From the NCBI RefSeq assembly GCF_001514285.1, contig NZ_KQ949027.1, positions 62,001-126,000 of the forward strand: a stretch of DNA of 64,000 bases. The letters are read 5' to 3'. The DNA is from Streptomyces sp. DSM 15324. Its GTDB lineage: Bacteria > Actinomycetota > Actinomycetes > Streptomycetales > Streptomycetaceae. The position numbers and the translations under genes are program-made. The notes under the pieces are model-generated. The model ran no database searches and had not been told where the DNA came from. It saw only the letters and a program-made list of their open reading frames with translations. Positions 55,904-64,000 of the stretch are shown one piece after another; the first letter of the stretch is position 1; each line of letters starts with the position of its first letter.

Positions 55904-57546
55904 GCACGGCACCGACCCCCCTCGCGGCCTCCGTCACGGAGTTCAGCGGCGACGCGCAGACCACGTCCCTGGCCGCCTTCACCGCGGTCGCCACCGTCAC
56001 CCTGCTGCTGTGCGTGATGACCGGCCCCGACCGCGACGACCTGGACGAGTTCTACACCGGCTACCGCTCGCTGTCCCCGCTGCGCAACGGCCTCGCCATC
56101 GCCGGCGACTACATCTCCGCCGCCACCGTCCTCGGCACCGGCGGAGTCATCGCCCTCTGCGGCTACGACGGTGTCGTCCTCGCCCTCAGCACGGCCCTGT
56201 CGCTGATGCTGCTGATGTTCCTGCTGGCCGAACCCCTGCGCAACGCCGGCCGGTTCACCATGGGCGACGCGCTGGCCAGGAGGATGCCCGGGCGCGCCGT
56301 ACGGATCACCGCCTGCGCCGTCACCCTCGCCGCGCTGCTGCCGATGATGCTGGTGCAGCTCGCCGGCACCGGACAGCTCCTCGCGTTCATCCTGGGCTTC
56401 TCCGCAGACTCCGTGAAGACCGGCTGTGTCGTCGTCATGGGCGCACTGATGATCAGCTATGCGGCGATCGGCGGCATGAAGGGCACCGCGCTCATCCAGA
56501 TCCTGAAGATCGTGACCCTGCTCGGCTCCGGAATCGCCGTCGCCCTCGTCGTCCTCGCGCGCTTCGACTGGAACCCCGGCACCCTGTTCGACGCGGCCGC
56601 GCAGGGCAGCGGGGTCGGCGACGCGTTCCTGCGCTCGGGCTTGGAGTTCGCCGACAGCCCGTACCCCCGTGTCGACATGATCACGGCCCAGCTGTCGGTC
56701 GTCCTCGGCGGTGCCTGCCTGCCGCACATCACCATGCGCATGTACACCGCCTCCAGCGCCCGCCAGGTGCGCCGCTCCCTGTCCTGGGCGGTGTCCGGGG
56801 TCGCGGTGTTCGTCCTGGTCATGACGGTCGTCGGATGCGGCGCCACGGCCCTGGTCGGACGTGCGGCGATCGCCGCGGCGGACCCGCGGGGCAACACCGC
56901 CTATCTGCTGGGCTCACGGGCCGCGTTCGGCGCGGAGCTGTCCACCGCGGAGACCCTGCTGTTCACGGCGGTCACCACGGCGATCTTCCTCACCGTCCTG
57001 GCCTCCGTCGCGGGCATGATCCTCGCCTGCGCCAACTCCCTCGCCCACGACGTCTTCGCGGCACGCGCGCGAGGCACCACCCCCCGGCGCGAGATGCTGA
57101 TCGCCCGGCTGTCCGCGCTGGCCGTCGGCGCACCGACCGTCCTGCTCGCCACCCAGGTGCAGCACCGCAGCCTGCAACCCCTGGTCACGCTCTCCTTCTG
57201 CCTGGGCGCCTCCGCGCTCGCCCCCGCCCTCGTCTACAGCCTCTTCTGGCGCCGCTACACCCGCACCGGCCTGCTGTGCACCCTCATCGGCGGCACCCTC
57301 GCCGTCCTGGTCCTCATGCCGGGCACGAACCTGGTCTCCGGCTCGCCCGCCGCCGCGTTCCCCGAGGCCGACTTCAACTGGTTCCCCTTCACCACCACCG
57401 GCATCGTCACCGTCCCCCTCGGCTTCGTCTTCGGCTGGCTGGGCACCCTGGCCTCCGGCCGGCAGGGCGCCGAGGAGCAGCGCCGCCGCTACGAGGCGGT
57501 GGAGGGCTGGATCCTGGCGGGAGCGGCGGTACGCAAGGACAGGTGA
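55900..57546 (+). CDS. Sodium:solute symporter (ActP-like, SSS family)
   Basis: The 548-residue protein has about thirteen hydrophobic segments and the SSS signature DEFYTGYRSLSPLRNGLAIAG near residue 50 (split here DEFYTGYRSLSPLRN / GLAIAGDYISAA) and ISYAAIGGMKGTALIQ. Paired with DUF485, it most resembles acetate or monocarboxylate symporters. GTG 55900 overlaps the DUF485 stop. The substrate cannot be fixed from sequence. Confidence 0.88.
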   Translation: MSTAPTPLAASVTEFSGDAQTTSLAAFTAVATVTLLLCVMTGPDRDDLDEFYTGYRSLSPLRNGLAIAGDYISAATVLGTGGVIALCGYDGVVLALSTALSLMLLMFLLAEPLRNAGRFTMGDALARRMPGRAVRITACAVTLAALLPMMLVQLAGTGQLLAFILGFSADSVKTGCVVVMGALMISYAAIGGMKGTALIQILKIVTLLGSGIAVALVVLARFDWNPGTLFDAAAQGSGVGDAFLRSGLEFADSPYPRVDMITAQLSVVLGGACLPHITMRMYTASSARQVRRSLSWAVSGVAVFVLVMTVVGCGATALVGRAAIAAADPRGNTAYLLGSRAAFGAELSTAETLLFTAVTTAIFLTVLASVAGMILACANSLAHDVFAARARGTTPRREMLIARLSALAVGAPTVLLATQVQHRSLQPLVTLSFCLGASALAPALVYSLFWRRYTRTGLLCTLIGGTLAVLVLMPGTNLVSGSPAAAFPEADFNWFPFTTTGIVTVPLGFVFGWLGTLASGRQGAEEQRRRYEAVEGWILAGAAVRKDR

Positions 57547-57560
57547 CGGTCGGACAGCGA

Positions 57561-57670
57561 ACACGGCACGGCACGCGCGCGCATGCGTGCGTGCGTGCCG
57601 TGCCGTGCCGTGCCGTGTCTGTCTCTCTGTCTGCCTGTCTCTCTGCCTGCCTGTCCGCCTGGCTGTCCCT
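57561..57670. repeat. Simple-sequence region: CGGCA, TGCG, CCGTG and TCTG/CCTG repeats
   Basis: The 137-base gap after the symporter is almost entirely short tandem repeats. ACACGGCACGGCACGC (57561-57576) can pair with the CCGTG run at 57593-57607, giving a likely terminator; a C/T-rich run of TCTG/CCTG follows to 57670. Confidence 0.85.
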
Positions 57671-57684
57671 GCGGCGCGGTCCGA

Positions 57685-58569
57685 TCACTCCGCCGGGCGG
57701 CCCGTGAGCGCCCTGAGGCTCTCCTGGACCTGCTCCATGTGCGCCCGCACCTCCTCCGAGAGCTCCTGGTGCTTGCGCACCACCCGTTCGGTCTCCTGCG
57801 CGATGCGGTCCTCCTTCAGCCGGGCCTCGGCGAGGATCTGCGTGGCACGCGCGCGTGCCTCCTCCTGCCGCCGGCCGATCGACTCCTGAGCTTCGGTGAA
57901 CTCCCGCTGCGCCGCGGCCAGAGCCTCCTCGGCACGGGCCACCGCCCGCTCGTTGTTCGCCTCCAGGGCCGCGATGCGCTCGGCCAGCTCACGGTCCGCC
58001 TCGGCCCACTTCTCGGCGTGCTCGTGCTTCGGCTCCACCAGCAGACCCGCCGTGCGCTGCCGTACGTCGCGCAGCGCGTCGAGCTCCGCGCCGCGGAACT
58101 CCTTCACCTTGCGCCGCGCGGTGACCCGGATACCCTGCGCCTCGGCGCGCGCGGCGAGCAGCCGCTGGTGGGCGTGCTCCTTGGCCTCGGTGCGGATCGC
58201 CTCCGCCTGCTCCTGCGCCGTACGGCTCAGCCTCTCGGCGTGCTCCTCGGCCTGCGCGACCTCCTCCGCCGCCTCGCGCCGGGCCCGCTCGACCATCCCC
58301 GCCGCCTCTTCCTGGGCGAGCTCCCACAGGCGCCGGGCCTGTTCCCCGAGGGACTCGTACGTCTGCGGTCTGATCTCCGTGCAGGCCTCGCGCAGCCGCT
58401 TGGCCTCGACCACCATGTCCTTGGCCAGCATCGTGAGCCGGGTGACCCGCTCCCAGGCCGCGTCGCGTTCGGCGGAGAGCGCGGCGGTGAACATGTCGAC
58501 TTCTTTGGGCCGGTAGCCGCGCCCGAGAACGGTCACGAACCCCGGCGATGACACCCGTGCGCTGCTCAT
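57685..58569 (-). CDS. Long coiled-coil protein (DivIVA/Scy-like)
   Basis: The 294-residue protein is almost entirely Glu/Ala/Arg-rich helix with heptad spacing (about 30-285). The N-terminus FVTVLGRGYRPKEVDMFTAA resembles the DivIVA-type membrane-targeting turn. Streptomyces homologues are named cellulose-binding proteins and are relatives of polar coiled-coil proteins. ATG 58569 follows GGAAGGGG. A scaffold role is inferred. Confidence 0.82.
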   Translation of the reverse strand: MSSARVSSPGFVTVLGRGYRPKEVDMFTAALSAERDAAWERVTRLTMLAKDMVVEAKRLREACTEIRPQTYESLGEQARRLWELAQEEAAGMVERARREAAEEVAQAEEHAERLSRTAQEQAEAIRTEAKEHAHQRLLAARAEAQGIRVTARRKVKEFRGAELDALRDVRQRTAGLLVEPKHEHAEKWAEADRELAERIAALEANNERAVARAEEALAAAQREFTEAQESIGRRQEEARARATQILAEARLKEDRIAQETERVVRKHQELSEEVRAHMEQVQESLRALTGRPAE

Positions 58570-58691
58570 GCTGTAGCCCCTTCCACCAGACGGACGCGAA
58601 ATAATGATTTCCCGCATATCTTGATGTATCGGACTTAAGTGTTCATAACGCGACACTCCGGGCACGGGGTGTGGGCCTTCCCGCACAGAAA

Positions 58692-58725
58692 AGGGCCGGG
58701 CCGGTCATATGACCGGCCCGGCCCT
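58692..58725 (-). terminator. Perfect 34-bp palindromic terminator
   Basis: AGGGCCGGGCCGGTCAT (58692-58708) and ATGACCGGCCCGGCCCT (58709-58725) are exact reverse complements with no loop; on the minus strand TTTTCTG follows. It ends the deaminase/SUKH-4 operon. Confidence 0.92.
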
Positions 58726-58756
58726 CGACACACCTCGTGTCAGCGGGACGCCCGCC

Positions 58757-61582
58757 TCACAGCAGCCCGTCCCACATCTGCTCCAGCAGCACCGACCACC
58801 AGCTCTCCGGCGAACCCAGCGCCGCCGGGTCCAGCGAGGCCAACTGGGCCTGGAAGTCCACCGTCCAGCGCCCGGCCTGCTCCTGGTTCAGCCCGAACCG
58901 CAGCCGCCACATCCGGCCCAGCAGAGCGAGACACCGCTGGAACTCGGGCAGCCCGGTGTTCACGAACTGCGGCGGCACCGAACCGCCGCCCGGCCCCGCC
59001 TCCACCGGCACCGCGACGATGTTCGCCGTCCCGTACTGCACACAGACGGCCTTGCCGAAGTCACTGCCCATGACGAGGTACGACCCCGCGTCCGGCGCCG
59101 ACCGCACCCCCCGCTCCGCCGCCAGCTCCGCCAGCGTCGGCACCGGCCGCCCCGGCTGGGCCTGCGCCCAGAAGAACGGCCCCATGTCCATCGGCAGACC
59201 CGCCACCACCAGCGTGTGCGCCACGACCGGCGGCACGCCCTGCCGGGACACCGCCGCCTGCTCGAACCGGAAGAGCCCCGGCCCGAACGCCGCGCCCAGC
59301 TCCTGCGCGATCGCCTCCGGCGGAATCGGCGGGACCGGCTGCACCGGCGGCAACGGCGCCCGCACCGGCGCGGGCCGCGCGGGACCGTCGGCCACCTGGT
59401 GCAACTCCCCCTGGTGTGCCAGCAACTGCTGCATGCCCTGCTGCCGGCTCGCGTGGTCCGTGCCGTACGGCGCGATGCTCGCCAGCCGCGCCTGCGGCCA
59501 CTGCTCCCGGATCATCCGCGCGCAGTACGCGCCCGGCAGCTCGCACGACTCCAGCTCGGTGTGCAGCTCCAGCACCTGGCCCGGAGGCACGTTCATGGCC
59601 CGCAGCTCGTGGAAGATCTGCCACTCCGGGTGCGGGGTGCCCGGCGCCGAACGCCGGATCACCTGCTGCTCCGAACCGTCCTGCGCGCGGTAGCGCAGCA
59701 CGGCCTGGTACCCCGGGCCGACCGTCGGCTGCCCGGGCGGCTGCTGGGGATACCCGTACCCCGGCGGCTGCCCCGCTCCGGGCCCACCCACGGGCACGCT
59801 CCGAGGGGCACCCGCGGGCATCCCAGGGGCGGGCGGCGGGGGCGCACCCGGGGCGCCGACCGGAGGCCCGGCCATCATGGTCTGCGCCTGATGCGGAGCA
59901 CCGGGGACTCCGGGGGCACCGGGTGCCTGGGGTACGCCGGGCGCGCCCGCCGGAGGCGGCGGCATCCCAGGGGCGCCCGGAGGCTGCGGCGCGCCCCCGA
60001 CCCCACCGGGGCCACCAGGGCCACCGGGCCCGACCGGACCACCGGGCCCACCCGGGCCCATCCGCCCCGGGTCGGCCAGCATGGTCGCGGCATGGTGCAC
60101 ACCGCCGGGAGGAGCACCCCCCGGCGTGCTCGGGCCGCCCGGCGTGCTCGGGCCGCCCGGGGCGTTCGGCCCGGCGGGCGCGTTCGGCGCACCGGGACCG
60201 GCAGGCCCCTCCGGCCCGAGGGCCGACACCAGCTGCGTGGGCACATAGCCCCCCGCCGTCCCGGCCCCGGGCGCACCCGGACCGGGCGGCGGCGGAGTCG
60301 GCGCAGCGCCCGGCCGACCACCCGGAGCCCCCGGCGCGCCCGGCGGAGGCGGCGGCGTGGCCCCACCGCGCGGACGGCGCGGAGGAGGAGCCGCCTTGCT
60401 GGTCGCGGCGTCGGCGATCTCACCGGCGTTCGGCGCGAGCGACCGCCCCGGCGCGCCCCCACCCGTGGCACCGGCACCGCCAGGCCCCTGTGGATACCCG
60501 TACGACGCCCCAGCGGTTCCCTGAGGGGGAGTCGGCGGCACGGGCGCGCCCGGCCCCTGCGGATACGCGTACGACGACCCGTCCGGCCCGGGCGGCGGAG
60601 GCGGGGCCGGCGTACCGCCCCGCGTGCCCGCGGCACCCGGTGCGCCCGCGGCACCCGGTGCGCCCGCGGCAGCCGCCGCGCCCGGGGCGTCCATCGCCGG
60701 GGCGACCGCCGTCGGCGGCAGCTGGCTGCCGCCCTTCATCAGGGCCGTCTTGGCGTCCGGCAGCCCGGCGGGCGGCGGCGCGGGCTCGTCGGAGCCGCTC
60801 AGCGGCGGCGCGAAGACCGTCGCGGGCAGCGGTACGGAACGGTCGTCGCCGGCGTCGCCGTTGGTGTCCGTCCCCGTCCAGGGCGTGGCCCCGGCGGGCG
60901 GCGGCGGGACAGGACCCCCCGGCGCACCGGCCGCGGGCCCCGCCGGAACTCCGGGCTGCGTCTGCGGCAGCCCGCTCCCGGACACACCCGCCTGCGTCTG
61001 CGGCAGCCCGCTCCCCGACACACCCGCCTGCGTACGCGGCAGCGACGGATCGGGGGCCACGCCCCCACCCGCCGCACCGCCGACACCCACCGCACCGGCC
61101 GACAGACCAGCACCGGCACCGGCACCGGCACCGGCACCGGCACCGGCACCAACTCCCGTACCGACCCCGGCTCCCGCGGCCCCGCCGTCGGACTCCCGCG
61201 TCTCCCCGATGCCCAGCTTGTCCGCCGCCTCCTGCAACCACTCCGGCGGCGACAACAAGAACGACGTCTGGTTCAGATCCACCCGCGCCGCAGGCGCCGG
61301 CACCGCGTCCCGGGGCTCGTCCGGACGCCCGTACTCCTCCTCGTAACGGCGGATCACCTCACCCACCGGCAGCGCCGGCCACAACGTGGCCTCCCCGCTG
61401 TCCCGGGCGATCACCAGCCGCTGCGCGCCCCCGTCCGACCGCGGACCCTCCGCGCGGTCCTCCGCCCACACCACGAACCCGAGCCCGAACTCCCGCACCC
61501 GCACCTCACGGTGCTGGTACGCCGGAACGTCCCCGTTGATCCACTCCTCGGCGCGCTCCTGCGCCTGCGCGAACGTCACCAT
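58757..61582 (-). CDS. Imm35-like / deaminase / SUKH-4 multidomain protein
   Basis: The 941-residue product has an N-terminal Imm35-like region (about 1-90, FAQAQERAEEWINGD, VVWAEDRAEGPRSDGG) and a 530-residue Pro/Gly/Ala linker with many repeats. A nucleic-acid deaminase-like region (about 627-705) shows HPE near 651-653 and SCELPGAYC, the metal-binding His-x-Glu and Cys-x6-Cys layout of the polymorphic-toxin deaminase class. The C-terminal SUKH-4 immunity domain (about 754-941) has MGPFFWAQAQPG and GSYLVMGSDFGKAVC. Toxin-like and immunity-like parts in one chain suggest a self-restrained or sensing system (inference). No signal peptide is seen. It lies eight bases after the HNH/SUKH-1 gene. 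Confidence 0.8.
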   Translation of the reverse strand: MVTFAQAQERAEEWINGDVPAYQHREVRVREFGLGFVVWAEDRAEGPRSDGGAQRLVIARDSGEATLWPALPVGEVIRRYEEEYGRPDEPRDAVPAPAARVDLNQTSFLLSPPEWLQEAADKLGIGETRESDGGAAGAGVGTGVGAGAGAGAGAGAGAGLSAGAVGVGGAAGGGVAPDPSLPRTQAGVSGSGLPQTQAGVSGSGLPQTQPGVPAGPAAGAPGGPVPPPPAGATPWTGTDTNGDAGDDRSVPLPATVFAPPLSGSDEPAPPPAGLPDAKTALMKGGSQLPPTAVAPAMDAPGAAAAAGAPGAAGAPGAAGTRGGTPAPPPPPGPDGSSYAYPQGPGAPVPPTPPQGTAGASYGYPQGPGGAGATGGGAPGRSLAPNAGEIADAATSKAAPPPRRPRGGATPPPPPGAPGAPGGRPGAAPTPPPPGPGAPGAGTAGGYVPTQLVSALGPEGPAGPGAPNAPAGPNAPGGPSTPGGPSTPGGAPPGGVHHAATMLADPGRMGPGGPGGPVGPGGPGGPGGVGGAPQPPGAPGMPPPPAGAPGVPQAPGAPGVPGAPHQAQTMMAGPPVGAPGAPPPPAPGMPAGAPRSVPVGGPGAGQPPGYGYPQQPPGQPTVGPGYQAVLRYRAQDGSEQQVIRRSAPGTPHPEWQIFHELRAMNVPPGQVLELHTELESCELPGAYCARMIREQWPQARLASIAPYGTDHASRQQGMQQLLAHQGELHQVADGPARPAPVRAPLPPVQPVPPIPPEAIAQELGAAFGPGLFRFEQAAVSRQGVPPVVAHTLVVAGLPMDMGPFFWAQAQPGRPVPTLAELAAERGVRSAPDAGSYLVMGSDFGKAVCVQYGTANIVAVPVEAGPGGGSVPPQFVNTGLPEFQRCLALLGRMWRLRFGLNQEQAGRWTVDFQAQLASLDPAALGSPESWWSVLLEQMWDGLL
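60956..61040 (-). repeat. 36-base repeat encoding a 12-residue unit
   Basis: Two near-identical 36-base copies (60956-60991, 60992-61027) and a partial third encode LPQTQAGVSGSG-type units in the deaminase/SUKH-4 linker. Confidence 0.88.
61111..61150 (-). repeat. CACCGG hexanucleotide run
   Basis: CACCGG is repeated six times and partly a seventh, encoding an alternating Gly-Ala stretch in the linker. The length could vary without frame loss. Confidence 0.9.
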
Positions 61583-61590
61583 CGCTCAGC

Positions 61591-62583
61591 TCACTCCCCC
61601 GCACCGGACGCCACGGGCACCGCACGCGCGAACCCGCCGTCCACCATCAGATTCGCCACCGTCTCCAGCTCCGGCGGATTACCGGCCAGCCGCGACAGGA
61701 ACACGTCGAAGTCGTCACCGCACGGCAGCAGCAGCCGCTGCGTACGCTCCGCGGGCGGCAACGCGGGATCCACGTCCCGGACGTCGTCGTACGCGCAGAA
61801 CCACACCGAACCGACCCGCTCGCCCTTCACCTTCACCGCGAGCAGGCCGCCCTGCACGAACCCGACGCCCAGGTAGTCCTTCGTCAGATGGTCCCGCAGA
61901 CACTTGTTGACGTACACCAGGTCATTGACCGCCGCCTCGTCCCGCACCGTGAAGAACGGCTGGTCCACCAGCAGCCCCAGCTCGGCGTCGAGCGCCGCGC
62001 CCACCGGCGCACACCCGCCCGCCGCCTTCAGGAACGACCGGTACGCCCCCGGCAGCCGGTACCCCAGGTCCTCCTCGACCCCCTGCACCTGCGCCTCCGT
62101 CACCGCCACACCCGACTTCGGCAGCCCCACATGCGCCGGACGCGTCTCCTGCAACGGCCGCGTCCCCCGCTTCCCCTGGTCCACCGCCGCCGTCGCCAGG
62201 CCACCGTGATGCCTCAGCAACGCCTTCACCTCGACCGGAACCAGCTCCAGCCGCCGCGAACCCACCACGTGGTGCCACGTCCAGCCGTGCGGCGTCGCCA
62301 CGTTCGGCACCGTGTCCCACAACGCGTGACCCGACGCCGCCAGCACCGCGTTCGCCGACACGTAGTCCGTCAGCCGCAACTCGTCCACCCCGAAACCCTC
62401 CGGGGGATCCGCGATCTCCGCCGCCGCACGCGCGTACGGCGAGAAATCCGGATAACCGCGCTCGTCGATCCGCACCCCCCTCGGGTGCCGCGCCGCACGC
62501 ACCGGATCCGGGAAGTGCACGACCTGCCCGGCATAGGCCGCGTTGGGCGGCGCGGCTTGCTGCCCGAGCCGACTCGTCGTCAT
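61591..62583 (-). CDS. HNH nuclease-like toxin domain fused to SUKH-1 (SMI1/KNR4) domain
   Basis: The 330-residue protein has an HNH/Endonuclease VII-type toxin region (about 20-145) with WTWHHVVGSRRLELVPVE and a later HHGG (His125, His126), the WHH pattern of polymorphic toxins. It is joined to a SUKH-1 domain (about 160-315, VEEDLGYRLPGAYRSFLKA). SUKH proteins usually neutralise such nucleases. ATG 62583 has CAGGGGG about eight bases upstream. No export signal is seen. Confidence 0.82.
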   Translation of the reverse strand: MTTSRLGQQAAPPNAAYAGQVVHFPDPVRAARHPRGVRIDERGYPDFSPYARAAAEIADPPEGFGVDELRLTDYVSANAVLAASGHALWDTVPNVATPHGWTWHHVVGSRRLELVPVEVKALLRHHGGLATAAVDQGKRGTRPLQETRPAHVGLPKSGVAVTEAQVQGVEEDLGYRLPGAYRSFLKAAGGCAPVGAALDAELGLLVDQPFFTVRDEAAVNDLVYVNKCLRDHLTKDYLGVGFVQGGLLAVKVKGERVGSVWFCAYDDVRDVDPALPPAERTQRLLLPCGDDFDVFLSRLAGNPPELETVANLMVDGGFARAVPVASGAGE

Positions 62584-62906
62584 GGCGGTTGCCCCCTGCG
62601 GCACTCTGGTACGGCCCGCAGCGACCGGTCCCGCTTCCGGACCCGGCCCACCACGCCCCGTATCGACTGTCTCCAACGGTTTCCCACACGCGCCCACCGC
62701 GCGCGTCACGGTGCCGACAGCCTATGCGGTACGACGACACGGGTCACCGGCGCTCCGTCCGACGCCCCCCGCACCCGTGACCAGCCGTCACCCCACCCTC
62801 ACGGACCGCCCGAACACGGGCGTGTCGCACCGCCCAGCTTCCCCACCAGCCACGCCATTTGGCACCCTGTGACGTCCGAGGGCATGCTCGGGAGGGGATG
62901 ACGATC
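62584..62906. other. Divergent promoter region of the toxin-like locus
   Basis: The 323-base gap separates two divergent transcription units. I found no convincing -10/-35 pair, palindrome or small gene. Confidence 0.4.
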
Positions 62907-63431
62907 ATGAACGTAACGCAAACGGGGCAGCACAACGGGCCGCAAACGCCCGCATCAGGCGACCCCCGCATCGGCTGGTCCAGCACCGAGACCCCCCACA
63001 CCCCCACACTCCGTCACCGCCGCGACGGCATACTCCCCACCATCGCCGCAGCCCTCTCCGTGCGCGGCGCCACCCTCACCGGCACCGCGGCCCGCGGCGA
63101 CCAGCCACCGGCCCTGCACCACCTCGTCCAGGACTTCCTCGACACCCTCGGCAGCGCCCAGCGCGACCGCTTCACCGGACGCTGCGCCGAAGCACTCCTC
63201 ATCTCCCGCCACATCGCGGCCGCCGACGCCGCCCGCAGCAGACGCGCCGCCCGCAAACCCATGACCAACGGCGAAGCCCGCAAGGCACTGAAACAAGCCA
63301 AACTCACCGCCCGCCGCATCCGCGAGGACGGCGACCCGCTGCACGGCAGCTTCGCCGCACCCTGCCGCGCCTGCACCGCCCTCAGCGCCCACTTCGGCGT
63401 CCGCATCGTCGACCCGGAAGCCGGCGACTGA
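62907..63431 (+). CDS. YwqJ-like deaminase
   Basis: The 174-residue protein has a YwqJ-type deaminase motif pair: CAE at 93-95 (GRCAEALLIS) and PCRAC at 152-156. It is followed by FGVRIVDP. These are the zinc ligands and base of cytidine-deaminase-fold toxins. The N-terminus is Pro/Thr-rich and there is no signal peptide. ATG 62907 has GGAGG-type spacing of nine bases; ATG 62898 lies directly on that site. A SUKH-3 gene follows downstream. Confidence 0.8.
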   Translation: MNVTQTGQHNGPQTPASGDPRIGWSSTETPHTPTLRHRRDGILPTIAAALSVRGATLTGTAARGDQPPALHHLVQDFLDTLGSAQRDRFTGRCAEALLISRHIAAADAARSRRAARKPMTNGEARKALKQAKLTARRIREDGDPLHGSFAAPCRACTALSAHFGVRIVDPEAGD

Positions 63432-63443
63432 CGCCCCCACCAG

Positions 63444-63540
63444 CACCGCGAACCAAGCACCGCGAACCAAGCACCGCGCAGACGCACCGCGAACGAAACA
63501 CCGCGAACGAAACACCGCGCAAGACGCACCGCGAACGACG
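63444..63540. repeat. Seven tandem 13-14 base units before the SUKH-3 gene
   Basis: CACCGCGAACNAAN-type units repeat seven times with six of 14 bases and one of 13. They fill the gap between the YwqJ-like and SUKH-3 genes and end 11 bases before the SUKH-3 start. Confidence 0.92.
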
Positions 63541-63551
63541 AACGAAGGCCG

Positions 63552-64000
63552 ATGCACCCGGACCCGCGCACCTCAACCACCCGCTTCCCCGTCCCCGTGG
63601 ACGCCACCCTGCGCGCCGCCGGCTGGCAACCCGGACGCTGGGACATCAAACAGGCCGAGATCTGGGCCGACACCCTCCGCGACCACACCAGCCCCGCCGG
63701 CCACCGCCACGCCGTCTTCCCCGCCGCCGTCGAAGCCTGGGCCGAATTCGGCGGCCTCACCCTCACCCCCGCCGGACCCGGCCGGCAGGTCGCCCCCACA
63801 CCCCTGCACCTCGACCCCCTCCACGGCCTCCACATGGCCCGCACCCTCGCCGACCTCGGCCGCGCCCTCGACACCGACGTCAGCCCCCTCGGCACCGAGA
63901 CCGACACCCACTCCCTCCTCGCCATCGACGCCGAAGGCCGCGTCTACGCCCTCGACCACACCGGCGACTGGTACCTCGGCCCCGACATCGACCACGCCCT
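63552..64000 (+). CDS. SUKH-3 domain immunity-like protein (partial, runs off the window)
   Basis: The first 149 residues read through to the end of the window. They show AAGWQPGRWDIKQ, AVEAWAEFGGLTL, PLGTETDTHSLLAIDAEG and GRVYALDHTGDWYLG, the pattern of SUKH-3 immunity domains. ATG 63552 starts 120 bases after the YwqJ-like gene, with the tandem repeats between. It is the likely antidote of that deaminase; the 3' end is outside the window. Confidence 0.78.
   Translation, partial: MHPDPRTSTTRFPVPVDATLRAAGWQPGRWDIKQAEIWADTLRDHTSPAGHRHAVFPAAVEAWAEFGGLTLTPAGPGRQVAPTPLHLDPLHGLHMARTLADLGRALDTDVSPLGTETDTHSLLAIDAEGRVYALDHTGDWYLGPDIDHA

Noticed and set aside
58692-58725. Perfect 34-bp palindrome as an attachment or resolvase site
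   Set aside because: Its position just after a gene and the following T-run make a terminator the simpler explanation.
58709-61876. A plus-strand gene of about 1055 codons opposite the deaminase/SUKH-4 gene
   Set aside because: It is Arg/Pro/His-rich, antisense to a gene with clear domains, and has no ribosome site or homology.

Overview
The window is a high-GC actinobacterial chromosome segment, almost certainly from a Streptomyces. The evidence is third-position GC bias in every gene, GGAGG-type ribosome sites with many GTG starts, a leucine tRNA with anticodon UAA that matches bldA, and a core gene order (ndh, ppx, DUF501, divIC, eno, two rpf genes, mazG, mfd) that I recognise from S. coelicolor. 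About 48 protein genes are supported. There is one tRNA, one c-di-AMP (ydaO-type) riboswitch, and many perfect hairpin terminators. I see no rRNA, CRISPR array or insertion sequence.

Left part (0-17.4 kb). A sigma-like/zinc-finger/ricin membrane protein sits at the left edge. A four-gene, translationally coupled histidine-utilisation operon follows on the minus strand (urocanate hydratase, M20 amidohydrolase, HutF, HutI). Next come a four-gene Roadblock/LC7 plus DUF4388 operon and a membrane protein. A divergent locus then pairs an RpiR-type regulator and an unusual ammonia-lyase-family enzyme with a complete quaternary-amine-type ABC importer. The lyase has Gly-Thr-Gly where histidine ammonia-lyase has the MIO-forming Ala-Ser-Gly. 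The importer promoter region and the hutU promoter share a CTATTCAG element just behind the -35 box. Together these suggest a system that imports a histidine-related compound and feeds it to the hut enzymes.

Middle part (17-58 kb). This part is mostly household genes: cystathionine beta-synthase, an SGNH hydrolase, a thiolase, a Bax-inhibitor-like protein, PobA, bldA, a MacB-like ABC exporter, cyclopropane-fatty-acid synthase, type II NADH dehydrogenase with two Rex-like operators, and exopolyphosphatase. They continue with DivIC, enolase, two resuscitation-promoting factors (the first behind the riboswitch), a P450, MazG, a SurA-like lipoprotein, a DUF1906 protein, a secreted HNH nuclease, Mfd, a second MacB-like exporter, a 14-helix MFS exporter, a DUF485/solute symporter pair and a long coiled-coil protein. 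Short tandem repeats fill several of the gaps.

Right part (58.7-64 kb). Four genes on either side of a divergent promoter region carry toxin-like domains (nucleic-acid deaminase, HNH nuclease, YwqJ-like deaminase) joined to or next to immunity-like domains (SUKH-4 with an Imm35-like region, SUKH-1, SUKH-3). None has an obvious export signal. The last gene runs off the window. With the lyase/importer locus, this is the part most likely to hold undescribed biology.
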